A stretch of DNA of 54,838 nt from Eubacteriales bacterium. Its GTDB lineage: Bacteria; Bacillota; Clostridia; Lachnospirales; Lachnospiraceae. Position 1 is the stretch's first letter. Every line of letters starts with the position of its first letter. Made by a program: the position numbers and the translations under genes. The stretch is from positions 1 through 54,838 of the forward strand of contig JAUNPS010000032.1 of assembly GCA_030536575.1 (NCBI GenBank), given 5' to 3'. The notes below the pieces were generated by a model. It searched no databases and was not told the DNA's origin. It worked only from the letters and a program-made list of their open reading frames with translations. This document shows positions 44,242-51,925 of the stretch, in pieces.

Positions 44242-45774
44242 TTATTCGACGATCGTCCAGTCGTTGGTGATCATATAGTAGTCGATGGGGAATACGGTAA
44301 CATTGTCTACACGGCTGGTATTCACCAGGGTAATGTTATCGTCTGCGCACAGGAAGATCGTGGGGCACTCCTCGTTCAGAACTTTCTGCGCTTCCACGAA
44401 GCAGTCAATCCGGTCTTCCAGTTCAAAGGCTGCATCCAGCCGCTCCATAACCTCCTGGAATGCATCGCTGTGGAACCCGCTGTAGTTATCCGGGCCGCCG
44501 TCCGACCAGCGGTTCTTCAGATAAGACTGGCCGTCCGCGTTATTTACGGTCTGCCAGCCTGCGGCAATGAAATCGAATTCGCCGCTGTCACGGATCTCAG
44601 AGGTATTCTCCATCAGTTCGATCTCTACATGAACGCCAATTTCCTTCCACATATCCTGCATTGCCTGGTAAACAGCCGTGGATGCGTTCGAACGCAGGGC
44701 AATCGTCAGAACAAGCTCTTCGCCGTCTTTTTCCACGTAACCGTTTCCATCCGCATCTTCATATCCGGCTGCTGCCAGGTACTCCGCCGCTTTCTCCAGA
44801 TCATAGGTCTGTTCCTCGACTCCGTCCGAGCCATAGCCTACGCTGTCCGGGAACGCTTTGCCAAGGGCCGTTGCATAGCCGTTTCCGGAAATCTGCGCGA
44901 TGACGTTTCGGTCAATCGCATAGGAAAGGGCCTTTCTCAGATTCACGTCCGCGGTGGGGCGGCCTTCCCGGCAGTTCATTTCCAGGTCGCTTTCCCGCGT
45001 ACCGGTTACGCTGACCATTTCAATCTGGTCATTGCCTTCCAACTGGGCTAAGGTCGTGGCGCTGGCGCCTACCGCCACATCCAGGTCGCCGGACAGCATG
45101 GCGCTGGCCTTGGTATCGCCTGCAATGTTCTGCACGGTGATGCTCTTCACGCTGGGCGCGCCGTCCCAGTAATATTCATTAGCCACCAGCTCATATTTCT
45201 GTTCTGTCACATACTCTTCGCAAACATACGGGCCTGTGCAGACCGGCGAAGAATTATAGTCGGTCATATCTACGGTGGTGTCTACGATGATGCACATCGG
45301 CTCGGTCAGGTAGTAAACAAAGGCGCTGTAAGGCTCCGTGGTTTTAAAAATTACATTTTCCCCGTCCACTTCGATGCTGTCCAGCTTCAGGTTTCCACCC
45401 CGGCTGTTCTGGGCTGCGGTGCGTTCGATGGATTCTTTGACGGTTTCCGGAGTCAGGTCATTGCCGTTTGAGAACTTTACGCCCTGACGGATGTGGAAGC
45501 TGTAGGTCAGCTCATCGATCTGTTCCCAGGAATCGGCCAGGCACGGAACCACATCCATATTTTCATCGGCGGTCAGCAGGGTTTCGCCGATGCCGCAGCG
45601 CATGGTCGTCCAGCCGTTCCAGCCTTCCGCCGGATCAAGGCCTTCCATCCACAGATACAGCGCCACATTTAAGTGAGAATCCGACGCTTCCTCCGCCATG
45701 GCAGGGCTTGTGCAGCCAAGGGCAAGCATCAGTGCGCTCGCCGCCGCAACGCAGGTTTTCATTGCTTTTTTCAT
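44242..45774 (-). CDS. ABC transporter substrate-binding protein, family 5 (NikA/DppA-like)
   Basis: The 510-residue protein belongs to the family 5 binding proteins for peptides, nickel and metal chelates. The N-terminal signal MKKAMKTCVAAASALMLALG is followed by CTSPAMA-EEAS. A lipobox reading (LALGC) is imperfect, and AMA-EE would also suit signal peptidase I. Typical blocks are YSFHIRQGVKFSNGNDLTPETVKESIERT, FKTTEPYSAFVYYLTEP, VNLRKALSYAIDRNVIAQ and AAEYLAAAGYEDADGNGYVEKDG. Its ligand is unknown. Cobalamin-riboswitch control of the operon points to cobalt, a cobalt chelate or a corrinoid. Confidence 0.92.
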   Translation of the reverse strand: MKKAMKTCVAAASALMLALGCTSPAMAEEASDSHLNVALYLWMEGLDPAEGWNGWTTMRCGIGETLLTADENMDVVPCLADSWEQIDELTYSFHIRQGVKFSNGNDLTPETVKESIERTAAQNSRGGNLKLDSIEVDGENVIFKTTEPYSAFVYYLTEPMCIIVDTTVDMTDYNSSPVCTGPYVCEEYVTEQKYELVANEYYWDGAPSVKSITVQNIAGDTKASAMLSGDLDVAVGASATTLAQLEGNDQIEMVSVTGTRESDLEMNCREGRPTADVNLRKALSYAIDRNVIAQISGNGYATALGKAFPDSVGYGSDGVEEQTYDLEKAAEYLAAAGYEDADGNGYVEKDGEELVLTIALRSNASTAVYQAMQDMWKEIGVHVEIELMENTSEIRDSGEFDFIAAGWQTVNNADGQSYLKNRWSDGGPDNYSGFHSDAFQEVMERLDAAFELEDRIDCFVEAQKVLNEECPTIFLCADDNITLVNTSRVDNVTVFPIDYYMITNDWTIVE

Positions 45775-45826
45775 GTTCTTTTCCTCCTAAAATTCGTTTT
45801 CTATAGAAAAGCAGACGCTTTTTCTA

Positions 45827-46672
45827 TCACCATACATTTTCTTTTGGGTTCATCAGATCCTGAATGCTGTCACCCAGCAGATTGAAAATCACCACGCTGA
45901 TCAGAATGACCAGGCCGGGGAAGATCAGCATCCACGGCGCGCCGTACATATAGTTTTTCCCCTCGGAAAGCATAAAGCCCCATTCCGGCGTCGGAGGCGG
46001 GGAACCCAGGCCCAGCAGGGACAGCCCGGCAATGGTCAGCAGCTTGCCGCCGATATCCTGGAAGATGTTTACCAGCAGCGACGGAATCACATTCGGGATG
46101 ATGTAATGAAGCAGGATACGCCCGTTCGAAGCGCCGCCTAAGCGGGCCTGCTCGATGTAAACGTTGTTCTTCACACTCAGCACCAGCGACCGGCTGATGC
46201 GGGCATAAAAGGTCCAGCCGGTGAGGGACATGGCCAGAATCAGATTCGGAAGTCCCACGCCGATGAAGCTCACCAGTGCAATCGTAAAAATCGACCCCGG
46301 AAAGGCCATCAGCATATCGGAAATCCGCATCAGGATGCTGTCAAAAATGCCTCCGGAAAACCCGGCTGCCGTTCCCACCAGGATTCCCACGGCGGATACG
46401 ATTCCCGTCACCGCAAACGCGATCAGGAGCGAGCTTTTTCCGCCGTGAAGGATGCGTGAAAAGATATCCCGTCCTAACTGATCCGTTCCAAAGATATATT
46501 CCCGGCAGGGCGCCTTCAGCATGTCCGTATAATGGCATTCCAGCGGGTCATAGGGCGCGATCACGCCTGCAAACAGGGCAAACGACACAAACACCAGGGC
46601 CAGCGCCATCATTACCCAAAACTTTATCCACGCTTTTTTCATGGCGGGGGTCATTTTTCGTTTTCGTTTCAT
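45827..46672 (-). CDS. ABC transporter permease (OppC/NikC-like)
   Basis: The 281-residue membrane protein shows APCREYIFGTDQLGRDIFSRILHGGKSSL near its first extracellular part and the inner-membrane component motif YIEQARLGGASNGRILLHYIIPNVIPSLLVN. It ends LLGDSIQDLMNPK, as in OppC/NikC. ATG 46672 overlaps the previous stop by ATGA; an upstream frame inside the preceding gene is rejected. Confidence 0.93.
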   Translation of the reverse strand: MKRKRKMTPAMKKAWIKFWVMMALALVFVSFALFAGVIAPYDPLECHYTDMLKAPCREYIFGTDQLGRDIFSRILHGGKSSLLIAFAVTGIVSAVGILVGTAAGFSGGIFDSILMRISDMLMAFPGSIFTIALVSFIGVGLPNLILAMSLTGWTFYARISRSLVLSVKNNVYIEQARLGGASNGRILLHYIIPNVIPSLLVNIFQDIGGKLLTIAGLSLLGLGSPPPTPEWGFMLSEGKNYMYGAPWMLIFPGLVILISVVIFNLLGDSIQDLMNPKENVW

Positions 46673-47613
46673 TTCTGCGCCATCCCCCTTCTGATCCGCG
46701 GATCGATAAAGGAATAGGAAATATCCACGAGCAGATTGACAATGACGTAGATAAATCCCATCCACATGGTATACCCCTGGATCAATGCGTAATCCCTGGC
46801 GCTGATGGCCGTGGTGCACACCTGGCCGATCCCGTTCCAGCTAAAGACGGTTTCCACAATCATGGTTCCGCCCAGCAGGCCGCCAAAGGACATGCCCAGC
46901 ATGGTCACGACTGCCAGCAGGGAATTCGGCAGGACGTGCAGAAAAATGATTCTCTTTTTGCTGACACCTCTCGATTTACAGCCGGTTATGTATTCTTCAC
47001 TTAACTGTTCGACCATCACCGCACGGATTCGCCGGATGTAGGAGCAGCTCATCCCAATGGACAGGGTAATCGTCGGCATGATGATGTGCTTCCAGGAGGA
47101 AGAACCCGCCACGGGCAGCCATCCCAGATTCACCGCGAAGATCCAGATCAGGATCATGCCGAACCAGAAGCTTGGCATGGAGACGCCGATAAAGGACAGG
47201 AAACGGATAATATAATCCGCCGTTTTATTTTTGTAAACCGCAGAGAGGATTCCCAGCGGGAAGGAAATCAAAATCATGGTCACGAAGGAGGTGCAGGCAA
47301 GAGCTACCGTATAGGGCAATTTCTGTGAAATCACTTCTTTGACTGGTTTATTGTATTTCACGGATGTTCCGAAATCTCCGTGCAGAATCACGCCTTTGAT
47401 CCAGTCCGCATACTGTACGAAAAAGGGCCTGCTCGTGCCGTACTGTTCTTCCAGCTTGGCGATGGTTTCCGGGTCGTGGCCGCCGCCCATGGAAGATACC
47501 AGCTCTTCCACCGGGTCGGAGGGGAGCAGGTAGGTCAGGCCGAAGGTCAGGATCGAAAGGCCGAACAGGATGATAACCAGGGATACCAGCCGTTTTCCGA
47601 TCATTTTAGCCAT
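46669..47613 (-). CDS. ABC transporter permease (OppB/NikB-like)
   Basis: The 314-residue membrane protein begins MAKMIGKRLVSLVIILFGLSILTFGLTYLLPSDPVE and has EEYITGCKSRGVSKKRIIFLHVLPNSLLAVVTMLGMSFGGLLGG, typical of OppB/NikB. It ends DISYSFIDPRIRRG. ATG 47613 lies 8 nt after GGAGG, and the gene overlaps the methyltransferase end by 8 nt, so the operon is tightly packed. Confidence 0.93.
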   Translation of the reverse strand: MAKMIGKRLVSLVIILFGLSILTFGLTYLLPSDPVEELVSSMGGGHDPETIAKLEEQYGTSRPFFVQYADWIKGVILHGDFGTSVKYNKPVKEVISQKLPYTVALACTSFVTMILISFPLGILSAVYKNKTADYIIRFLSFIGVSMPSFWFGMILIWIFAVNLGWLPVAGSSSWKHIIMPTITLSIGMSCSYIRRIRAVMVEQLSEEYITGCKSRGVSKKRIIFLHVLPNSLLAVVTMLGMSFGGLLGGTMIVETVFSWNGIGQVCTTAISARDYALIQGYTMWMGFIYVIVNLLVDISYSFIDPRIRRGMAQK

Positions 47614-48355
47614 TGGGAATCCTCCGCTTTTCCGCCGCAATGAGAAAGCCCATCGGAAGTTCTCCGCCACGGATCGTCACGTGAATATCCCGGAAGCCAA
47701 GGCTTACCAGTTCCTGAAAATCCCACTGGGGCCTTCTTGCATAGCTCATCGGAAGGTCTTTGGCGATTTCTTCGATCACGGAAAAGTCCACATGATCGAC
47801 ATTGTGCTTCCCGTGAAGGCCGCCTTCGGTTTCCCGGCGCTTTCGCTGTTCTTCCACAAATTTTTCGTGCTGGGCGGCGTACTCTTTGTCATGATGATAG
47901 AGATACATATTTCCGTCGTCTATGAGGAGTTTTCCGCCAGGGCGCAGAACCCGGTACATTTCCTGGTAGGCTTTGGCCGGGTCATCCAGGTTCCAGAGGA
48001 CGTTGCGCGATACGACTGCGTCGAAACTCTCGTCCGCAAAGGTGAGATTCTGCGCGTCCATCTGAAGAACGTTCACGTCTATGCCAAGGGCTGCGAAGCG
48101 TTCTTGGGCCTGGGCTACCATCTGGTCGGAATAGTCGATGGCTGTGACGCGGTGGCCCAGTTTAGACAGGATGACCGGAAAGAATCCGGCTCCTGTGCCG
48201 TCGTCCAGGACTTCCGCGCATTCCCCTGGGATCTGTTCCCGGAAAATCTGTTCCCAGCGTTTTCCTGCGTCGGTTTCCAGTTCTTCCGCGACGGCCAGGG
48301 AAAAGCCGTTTGCGCGTTTGTTCCAGTAGTCTTTGATTTCATCGATGTGTGCCAT
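47606..48355 (-). CDS. Class I SAM-dependent methyltransferase
   Basis: The 249-residue protein has the Rossmann-like methyltransferase fold. Motif I is VLDDGTGAGFFPVILSKLG, the acidic residue is in VTAIDYSDQM, then MDAQNLTFADESFDAVVSRNVLWNLDDP and LRPGGKLLIDDGNMYL. It is the first gene after the cobalamin riboswitch and terminator and is co-transcribed with the importer. The acceptor is unknown. A metallophore, a small ligand or a corrinoid-related compound would fit the context; this is inference. AGGAGG precedes the ATG. Confidence 0.88.
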   Translation of the reverse strand: MAHIDEIKDYWNKRANGFSLAVAEELETDAGKRWEQIFREQIPGECAEVLDDGTGAGFFPVILSKLGHRVTAIDYSDQMVAQAQERFAALGIDVNVLQMDAQNLTFADESFDAVVSRNVLWNLDDPAKAYQEMYRVLRPGGKLLIDDGNMYLYHHDKEYAAQHEKFVEEQRKRRETEGGLHGKHNVDHVDFSVIEEIAKDLPMSYARRPQWDFQELVSLGFRDIHVTIRGGELPMGFLIAAEKRRIPNG

Positions 48356-48457
48356 GTTTCCCTCCTATTTTTATTATCTCCAGGCGGTCAGGATGCCGCG
48401 GCCTGGGCAGCCCATGCCGGGCGAGGGCTGCGGAAAGATCAGCGCTGATATCCACGC

Positions 48458-48495
48458 AAAAAGCCGGTGTATTGCTGTACGCACAATACACCGGC
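48458..48495 (-). terminator. Intrinsic terminator of the riboswitch expression platform
   Basis: On the minus strand a perfect 12-bp stem (GCCGGTGTATTG/CAATACACCGGC, 48495-48484 with 48474-48463) is followed by TTTTT. It lies between the cobalamin aptamer and the methyltransferase gene, the right place for ligand-controlled termination. Confidence 0.9.
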
Positions 48496-48546
48496 AAAGT
48501 CTTTGTCGTCAGGTCCATTGTACTGTGGCTCGCAGTAAATGAGACA

Positions 48547-48705
48547 CGCTTCGGGACTGTATTCTGACTCTGGCATCCTCGCTTCCTTCGCCTTCCCAGG
48601 TTTACCCAGTGGCATTTTAAGAAGGAAACTCCTCCAACACAGCAACGGCATTGTACGGGAATCTCACCCGTTTCCATAAGCAAAGCGCTTATATATCCCG
48701 AAACG
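48547..48705 (-). promoter_or_regulatory. Cobalamin riboswitch
   Basis: The minus-strand RNA has the cobalamin-aptamer core: GGAAACGGGTGAGATTCCC, then GCCGTTGCTGTG, the purine-rich GGGAAGGCG...GAAGCGAGGATGCC and the B12-box region CAGAGTCAGAATACAGTCC. A 10-bp closing stem P1 (CGTTTCGGGA/TCCCGAAGCG, one G-U) pairs 48705-48696 with 48556-48547. The B12-box end differs slightly from the usual ACCTGCC ending. It sits behind a good promoter and before an intrinsic terminator, so high cobalamin should stop transcription of the methyltransferase-importer operon. Confidence 0.88.
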
Positions 48706-48729
48706 TTCGTTTTTATTTAATTGGGTTTT

Positions 48730-48758
48730 ATTATACTCCTTTTTTAAAATCCGGTCAA
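48730..48758 (-). promoter_or_regulatory. Promoter for the cobalamin-riboswitch operon
   Basis: On the minus strand TTGACC (48758-48753) and TATAAT (48735-48730) are separated by 17 bp, starting about 20 nt before the aptamer. Confidence 0.8.
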
Positions 48759-48780
48759 TTCCTCAAAAAATATTTCACTC

Positions 48781-48809
48781 TTGAAATTGCAGAAGCAATA
48801 TGATATATT
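48781..48809 (+). promoter_or_regulatory. Promoter of a small plus-strand RNA
   Basis: TTGAAA (48781-48786) and TATATT (48804-48809) are separated by 17 bp. It is divergent from the riboswitch promoter and points towards the small RNA ending near 48912. Confidence 0.6.
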
Positions 48810-48815
48810 AAAAAT

Positions 48816-48912
48816 ACAAGGAGAAAACAACCGCCCACAAAGTGGTTGACCTCCCAGGTAGTAAAATAAGCCTACTTGCACCGGTCAAGATACAAGGTAG
48901 GCTTATTTATTT
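48816..48912 (+). ncRNA. Small RNA, candidate antitoxin of a type I system
   Basis: An RNA of about 95-100 nt is predicted from the promoter at 48781-48809 to a strong hairpin with 12-bp arms AAATAAGCCTAC/GTAGGCTTATTT (48864-48875 and 48897-48908). The hairpin can terminate in both directions. The RNA converges on and overlaps the 3' end of a tiny minus-strand reading frame, as in txpA/RatA-like pairs. The CCGCCCACAAAGTGG element near 48831-48845 forms a short stem. Confidence 0.5.
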
Positions 48913-48951
48913 GCGCTTATCTTTACCATCTAGGTAAGTAAGCAACGCCAT
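48907..48951 (-). CDS. Tiny hydrophobic peptide, possible type I toxin or its remnant
   Basis: A 14-residue frame, MALLTYLDGKDKRK, starts at ATG 48951 and has an excellent GGGAGGT site 9 nt upstream. A hydrophobic start followed by a charged KDKRK tail resembles the C-terminal half of holin-like/Fst-type toxin peptides, which are usually about 30 residues. In the same frame the residues upstream of the ATG (LLFLGGNFL) are also hydrophobic but lack a start. A single-base change in a run of seven A residues (48980-48986 on the plus strand) would join it to a longer frame. It may be a decayed toxin. Confidence 0.35.
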   Translation of the reverse strand: MALLTYLDGKDKRK

Positions 48952-49095
48952 TAGGAAATTACCTCCCAAAAACAATAGATTTTTTTACAAAAGCTTCCAT
49001 GTTTGAAAGGAAAGGAGACTTCCCTGAACCGTAAAGCATCACATTCTTACGTCCCTGAGCAGCTAAGTACTCAGGGACTGTCCAAATAGTAACCA

Positions 49096-50919
49096 TCACT
49101 TCCGTATAACTTTTACATTGCTTGCAAAAGCGTCCTCTGCAATTTTCGTCCCCTTAGGAACCTCCACCTCTTCCAGATAGAAACAATCAAAGGCGTCCTC
49201 CTCGATCGTTTTAAGTCCCTTTGGAAATTTGACCGACTTCAGATAGGAATACTTAAAAGCTCCTTTTCCAATCGTCCGCACGCTGGACGGCAAGGTGACG
49301 GATGTAAGCGTCCGATTAAAATAAAAGGTATACTCCCCGATCTCCTTGGTTCCGCTGGCAATGGAGCATTTCCCCTTTGGAATCGCCACTGACATAAGCG
49401 TTTTTGTCATTGCTTTATTATAAATCACGCCATCTTTAAAGGCATACGTTTTATTGGCCGAATCAATCGAAAAATTCGTCAGATTCGGAGAGGAAAAAAA
49501 CGCAAAGAGACTCATTTCTGTCACACTTTTCGGAATATGTAAGGTCTTTAGTTTGTCACATCCCTGAAAAGCACCTAGCTCAATCGTTGTGATGGTATCC
49601 GGCAGCACGACTTCTTTTAACGCGGATTTAAAAGCAAACGCTTCCTTTCCGATAGTTGTCACTGGTACTCCCTCATACGTGGCTGGCACTTCGAACTTCG
49701 AGCCTGTCCCAAAATAAGAAACCAGTGTTGCATATTCGCCGCTGTCTGTCTTTGTGATCCTGTAATATGCAGGCGTATTGTATTCACTGATATGATAATA
49801 GCGCGGCGCTTCCATAGCAATTCCCGTCTCAGCAATATAGTATTTCGATCCGATTTTCACTACGGCATTTACATGGCCGTTTCCAGCCCCGGAATCCATT
49901 CGTGCATTTCTGCTGTATGCAGTTAGCCCGACTTTTTCACACATTCTTATTACCAGACTGGTACTTGCAATACAGTCTCCGCCGCCGGTGATTACCATTG
50001 ACGAAGAACCTGCGTAGATTGCGTCATAGTTAAAGCTTGCGACATACTTACAGATTGCTTCCAGCTTCTCATAGCCGCTCATCCCGGATTTTATATTTGC
50101 TTTGATATACTCGTCAATTTTCTTGTCGGAATAAAGGTACGCATAATTTTCTACATTCGCAGTAATTTTGTAGAAACGGCCGTTTGCACTGACGAAAACC
50201 AGCATCTGCCCCTCTTCGTTCCCCCCTGCTTCCTCAGCCAGCGTCGATAATGCAATTCTCTGCAGTCCTTCCGCATCTTTGTAGATATCAGAATCCATAT
50301 CTCCGGATACTTCCCCGGTCTTCGATACTTTCATCTTCGTCCCTTGCACCACAAAGACGGTTCCGCTTCCTCCCGTCATCTTTACCTTATAAGTAGATTT
50401 ATATTTTGACGGCATGGAAATAAATTTTTCAGCCCATTCCGGCAGGTAGTAGACCGTAAACGCCGACGTATCAACATGGGTAAATGTCGACAATTTATAA
50501 GTGCGCTCCATGGAGCCGGTCTTTGTCTGCGCAGTCGGGAAATCAAAAATCCGCGACCATTTTCCATAAACACGTTTTCCATTCACGGTTTTATACATGC
50601 AGACCTTCACGTAATAAAGCTGACCGGCCTTAAGGTTTGGAATCTTCGCCGTGCTCTTTGCGTTCTTGAGATATTTCACTCCCGCTACCGCCTTGACAGA
50701 ATAGTTCGGAACCTTTTTAAGCTGCGCATAATTGGTAGAATAGGCATAGACGTATTTTACATTTTTTGTGTTATTGCAGGTCAGGCTCAAAGAATTTTTG
50801 CTGCTTTTCACCACCACCGTTTTTACCGTGCCCGGCCGTTTCACAGCTGCCTCCGCCGGCAGAACTGCCAGCATACACAGCATCATAAATAAAATTGCCA
50901 GAATTCCTTTTTTCTTCAT
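49096..50919 (-). CDS. Secreted transglutaminase-like and leucine-rich-repeat (BspA-type) protein
   Basis: The roughly 607-residue protein begins with a signal peptide, MKKKGILAILFMMLCMLAVLPAEA. A fibronectin-III-like region follows (about 25-130; PGTVKTVVVKSSKNSLSLTCNN). A transglutaminase-like core comes next: ICKYVASFNYDAIY, GGGDCIASTSLVIRMCEKVGL (catalytic Cys) and GHVNAVVKIGSKYYIAETG (His, then an acidic residue). The C-terminal half has BspA-type leucine-rich repeats such as TIGKEAFAFKSALKEVVLPDTITTIELGAFQGCDKLKTLHIPKSV. It is probably secreted and acts on or binds surface or host proteins. No sortase motif is seen. GGGAGGTG precedes ATG 50919. An 8-bp hairpin TCCCTGAG/CTCAGGGA lies downstream (49052-49077). 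Confidence 0.88.
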   Translation of the reverse strand: MKKKGILAILFMMLCMLAVLPAEAAVKRPGTVKTVVVKSSKNSLSLTCNNTKNVKYVYAYSTNYAQLKKVPNYSVKAVAGVKYLKNAKSTAKIPNLKAGQLYYVKVCMYKTVNGKRVYGKWSRIFDFPTAQTKTGSMERTYKLSTFTHVDTSAFTVYYLPEWAEKFISMPSKYKSTYKVKMTGGSGTVFVVQGTKMKVSKTGEVSGDMDSDIYKDAEGLQRIALSTLAEEAGGNEEGQMLVFVSANGRFYKITANVENYAYLYSDKKIDEYIKANIKSGMSGYEKLEAICKYVASFNYDAIYAGSSSMVITGGGDCIASTSLVIRMCEKVGLTAYSRNARMDSGAGNGHVNAVVKIGSKYYIAETGIAMEAPRYYHISEYNTPAYYRITKTDSGEYATLVSYFGTGSKFEVPATYEGVPVTTIGKEAFAFKSALKEVVLPDTITTIELGAFQGCDKLKTLHIPKSVTEMSLFAFFSSPNLTNFSIDSANKTYAFKDGVIYNKAMTKTLMSVAIPKGKCSIASGTKEIGEYTFYFNRTLTSVTLPSSVRTIGKGAFKYSYLKSVKFPKGLKTIEEDAFDCFYLEEVEVPKGTKIAEDAFASNVKVIRK

Positions 50920-50970
50920 AACTCGCACCTCCCAGACCTCCATGACCCGTTTGCGGGACATTTTATTTTT

Positions 50971-50999
50971 ATTTTACAGTCGGTGGAAACGCTTGTCAA
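50971..50999 (-). promoter_or_regulatory. Promoter for the secreted repeat protein, with a cre-like site
   Basis: On the minus strand a consensus TTGACA (50999-50994) and TAAAAT (50976-50971) are separated by 17 bp. The plus-strand sequence TGGAAACGCTTGTCA (50984-50998) over the -35/spacer is close to a CcpA cre site, suggesting catabolite repression. The cre reading is tentative. Confidence 0.7.
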
Positions 51000-51011
51000 C
51001 AAAAGAAAAGA

Positions 51012-51040
51012 TTGAATCCCACCCCATTATCCGCTATAAT
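51012..51040 (+). promoter_or_regulatory. Promoter for the GNAT-methyltransferase operon
   Basis: TTGAAT (51012-51017) and TATAAT (51035-51040) are separated by 17 bp, with ATG 51091 about 45 nt beyond the predicted start. Confidence 0.7.
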
Positions 51041-51090
51041 GAATTCCATGAACCGTACCGGCTGATCTGGCCTGAAAGGAGAATCCATAC

Positions 51091-51921
51091 ATGAACCGGG
51101 AAGCATACATGAAACTCATCGAAGAAATCTCACTGAACGCCTGGCCCTCCCACAAAATCGAACTCTACGACGGCTGGCTCATCCGCTTCTCCCACAACTA
51201 CACCCACCGCACCAACAGCGTCGAACAGGTCGGCACCCCCTTAATCCCCATCGAGGAAAAAATCGCCTACTGCGAAGCCATGTACGCGAACTACCACACC
51301 CCCTCGATCTTTAAGATTAACCCCCTCCTGGACCCCTCCTTCGACCGCCTCCTGGAAGAAAAAGGCTACGAGATCCAGCACGTGACCGAAGTCATGACCA
51401 TGAACCTGGAGCGCCTAAACGCCTGGGAGCCCCTCTCCGCCGAATACGAATACTACGGGCGGAATTCCGGCCTGCCCTCCTGCGTCTACTACCCCGGCGA
51501 CATCATTGTCCAGCTCCGGGATCGTATCGTGGACGAGTGGATCACCTCCCTCTTCCGCTTAAACGGCACGACGAATCCCACTCTGCGCCGGATCGTCCCC
51601 TCCATGTACAAAGCCATTCCGAAGGAAACCATTGTCGCCTTCGCGGAGATCGACGGACGCATGGTCGCCTCCGGCCTTGGCATCCTGGATCGGGGCCACG
51701 TGGGCCTTTACGCCATTTACGTGGACGCGAGCTGCCGCCACAAAGGCTTCGCCCGCGCCATCTGCAGTACGATCCTGACCGAAGCGAAAAAGAAGGGCGC
51801 AGACCATGCTTACCTCCAGGTCGTACAGGGAAATACCTTTGCAAAGGAGCTTTACGCCTCCCTCGGTTTTCAGGATTTTTATACATACTGGTTCCGCGCC
51901 AAGGAACTGACGAAAGGATAA
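51091..51921 (+). CDS. GNAT-family N-acetyltransferase
   Basis: The 276-residue protein has an N-terminal region related to a GNAT-like fold and a clear C-terminal acetyltransferase domain (about 150-276). Motif A is GLYAIYVDASCRHKGFARAICSTILTEAKKKG, where RHKGFA is the acetyl-CoA pyrophosphate loop. Motif B is AYLQVVQGNTFAKELYASLGF. The two-part size is typical of GNATs with a duplicated fold. The substrate is unknown. AAGGAG lies 9 nt before the ATG. It is followed after 4 bp by the methyltransferase gene. Confidence 0.9.
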   Translation: MNREAYMKLIEEISLNAWPSHKIELYDGWLIRFSHNYTHRTNSVEQVGTPLIPIEEKIAYCEAMYANYHTPSIFKINPLLDPSFDRLLEEKGYEIQHVTEVMTMNLERLNAWEPLSAEYEYYGRNSGLPSCVYYPGDIIVQLRDRIVDEWITSLFRLNGTTNPTLRRIVPSMYKAIPKETIVAFAEIDGRMVASGLGILDRGHVGLYAIYVDASCRHKGFARAICSTILTEAKKKGADHAYLQVVQGNTFAKELYASLGFQDFYTYWFRAKELTKG

Positions 51922-51925
51922 CGTT

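Noticed and set aside
44242-45774. Calling the family 5 binding protein a definite lipoprotein
   Set aside because: The residues before the cysteine (LALG) fit the lipobox poorly and a good signal peptidase I site follows, so anchoring was left open.
48339-48683. Minus-strand frame of 114 codons upstream of the methyltransferase
   Set aside because: It covers the cobalamin aptamer and terminator, whose structures explain the conservation; no coding motif is seen.
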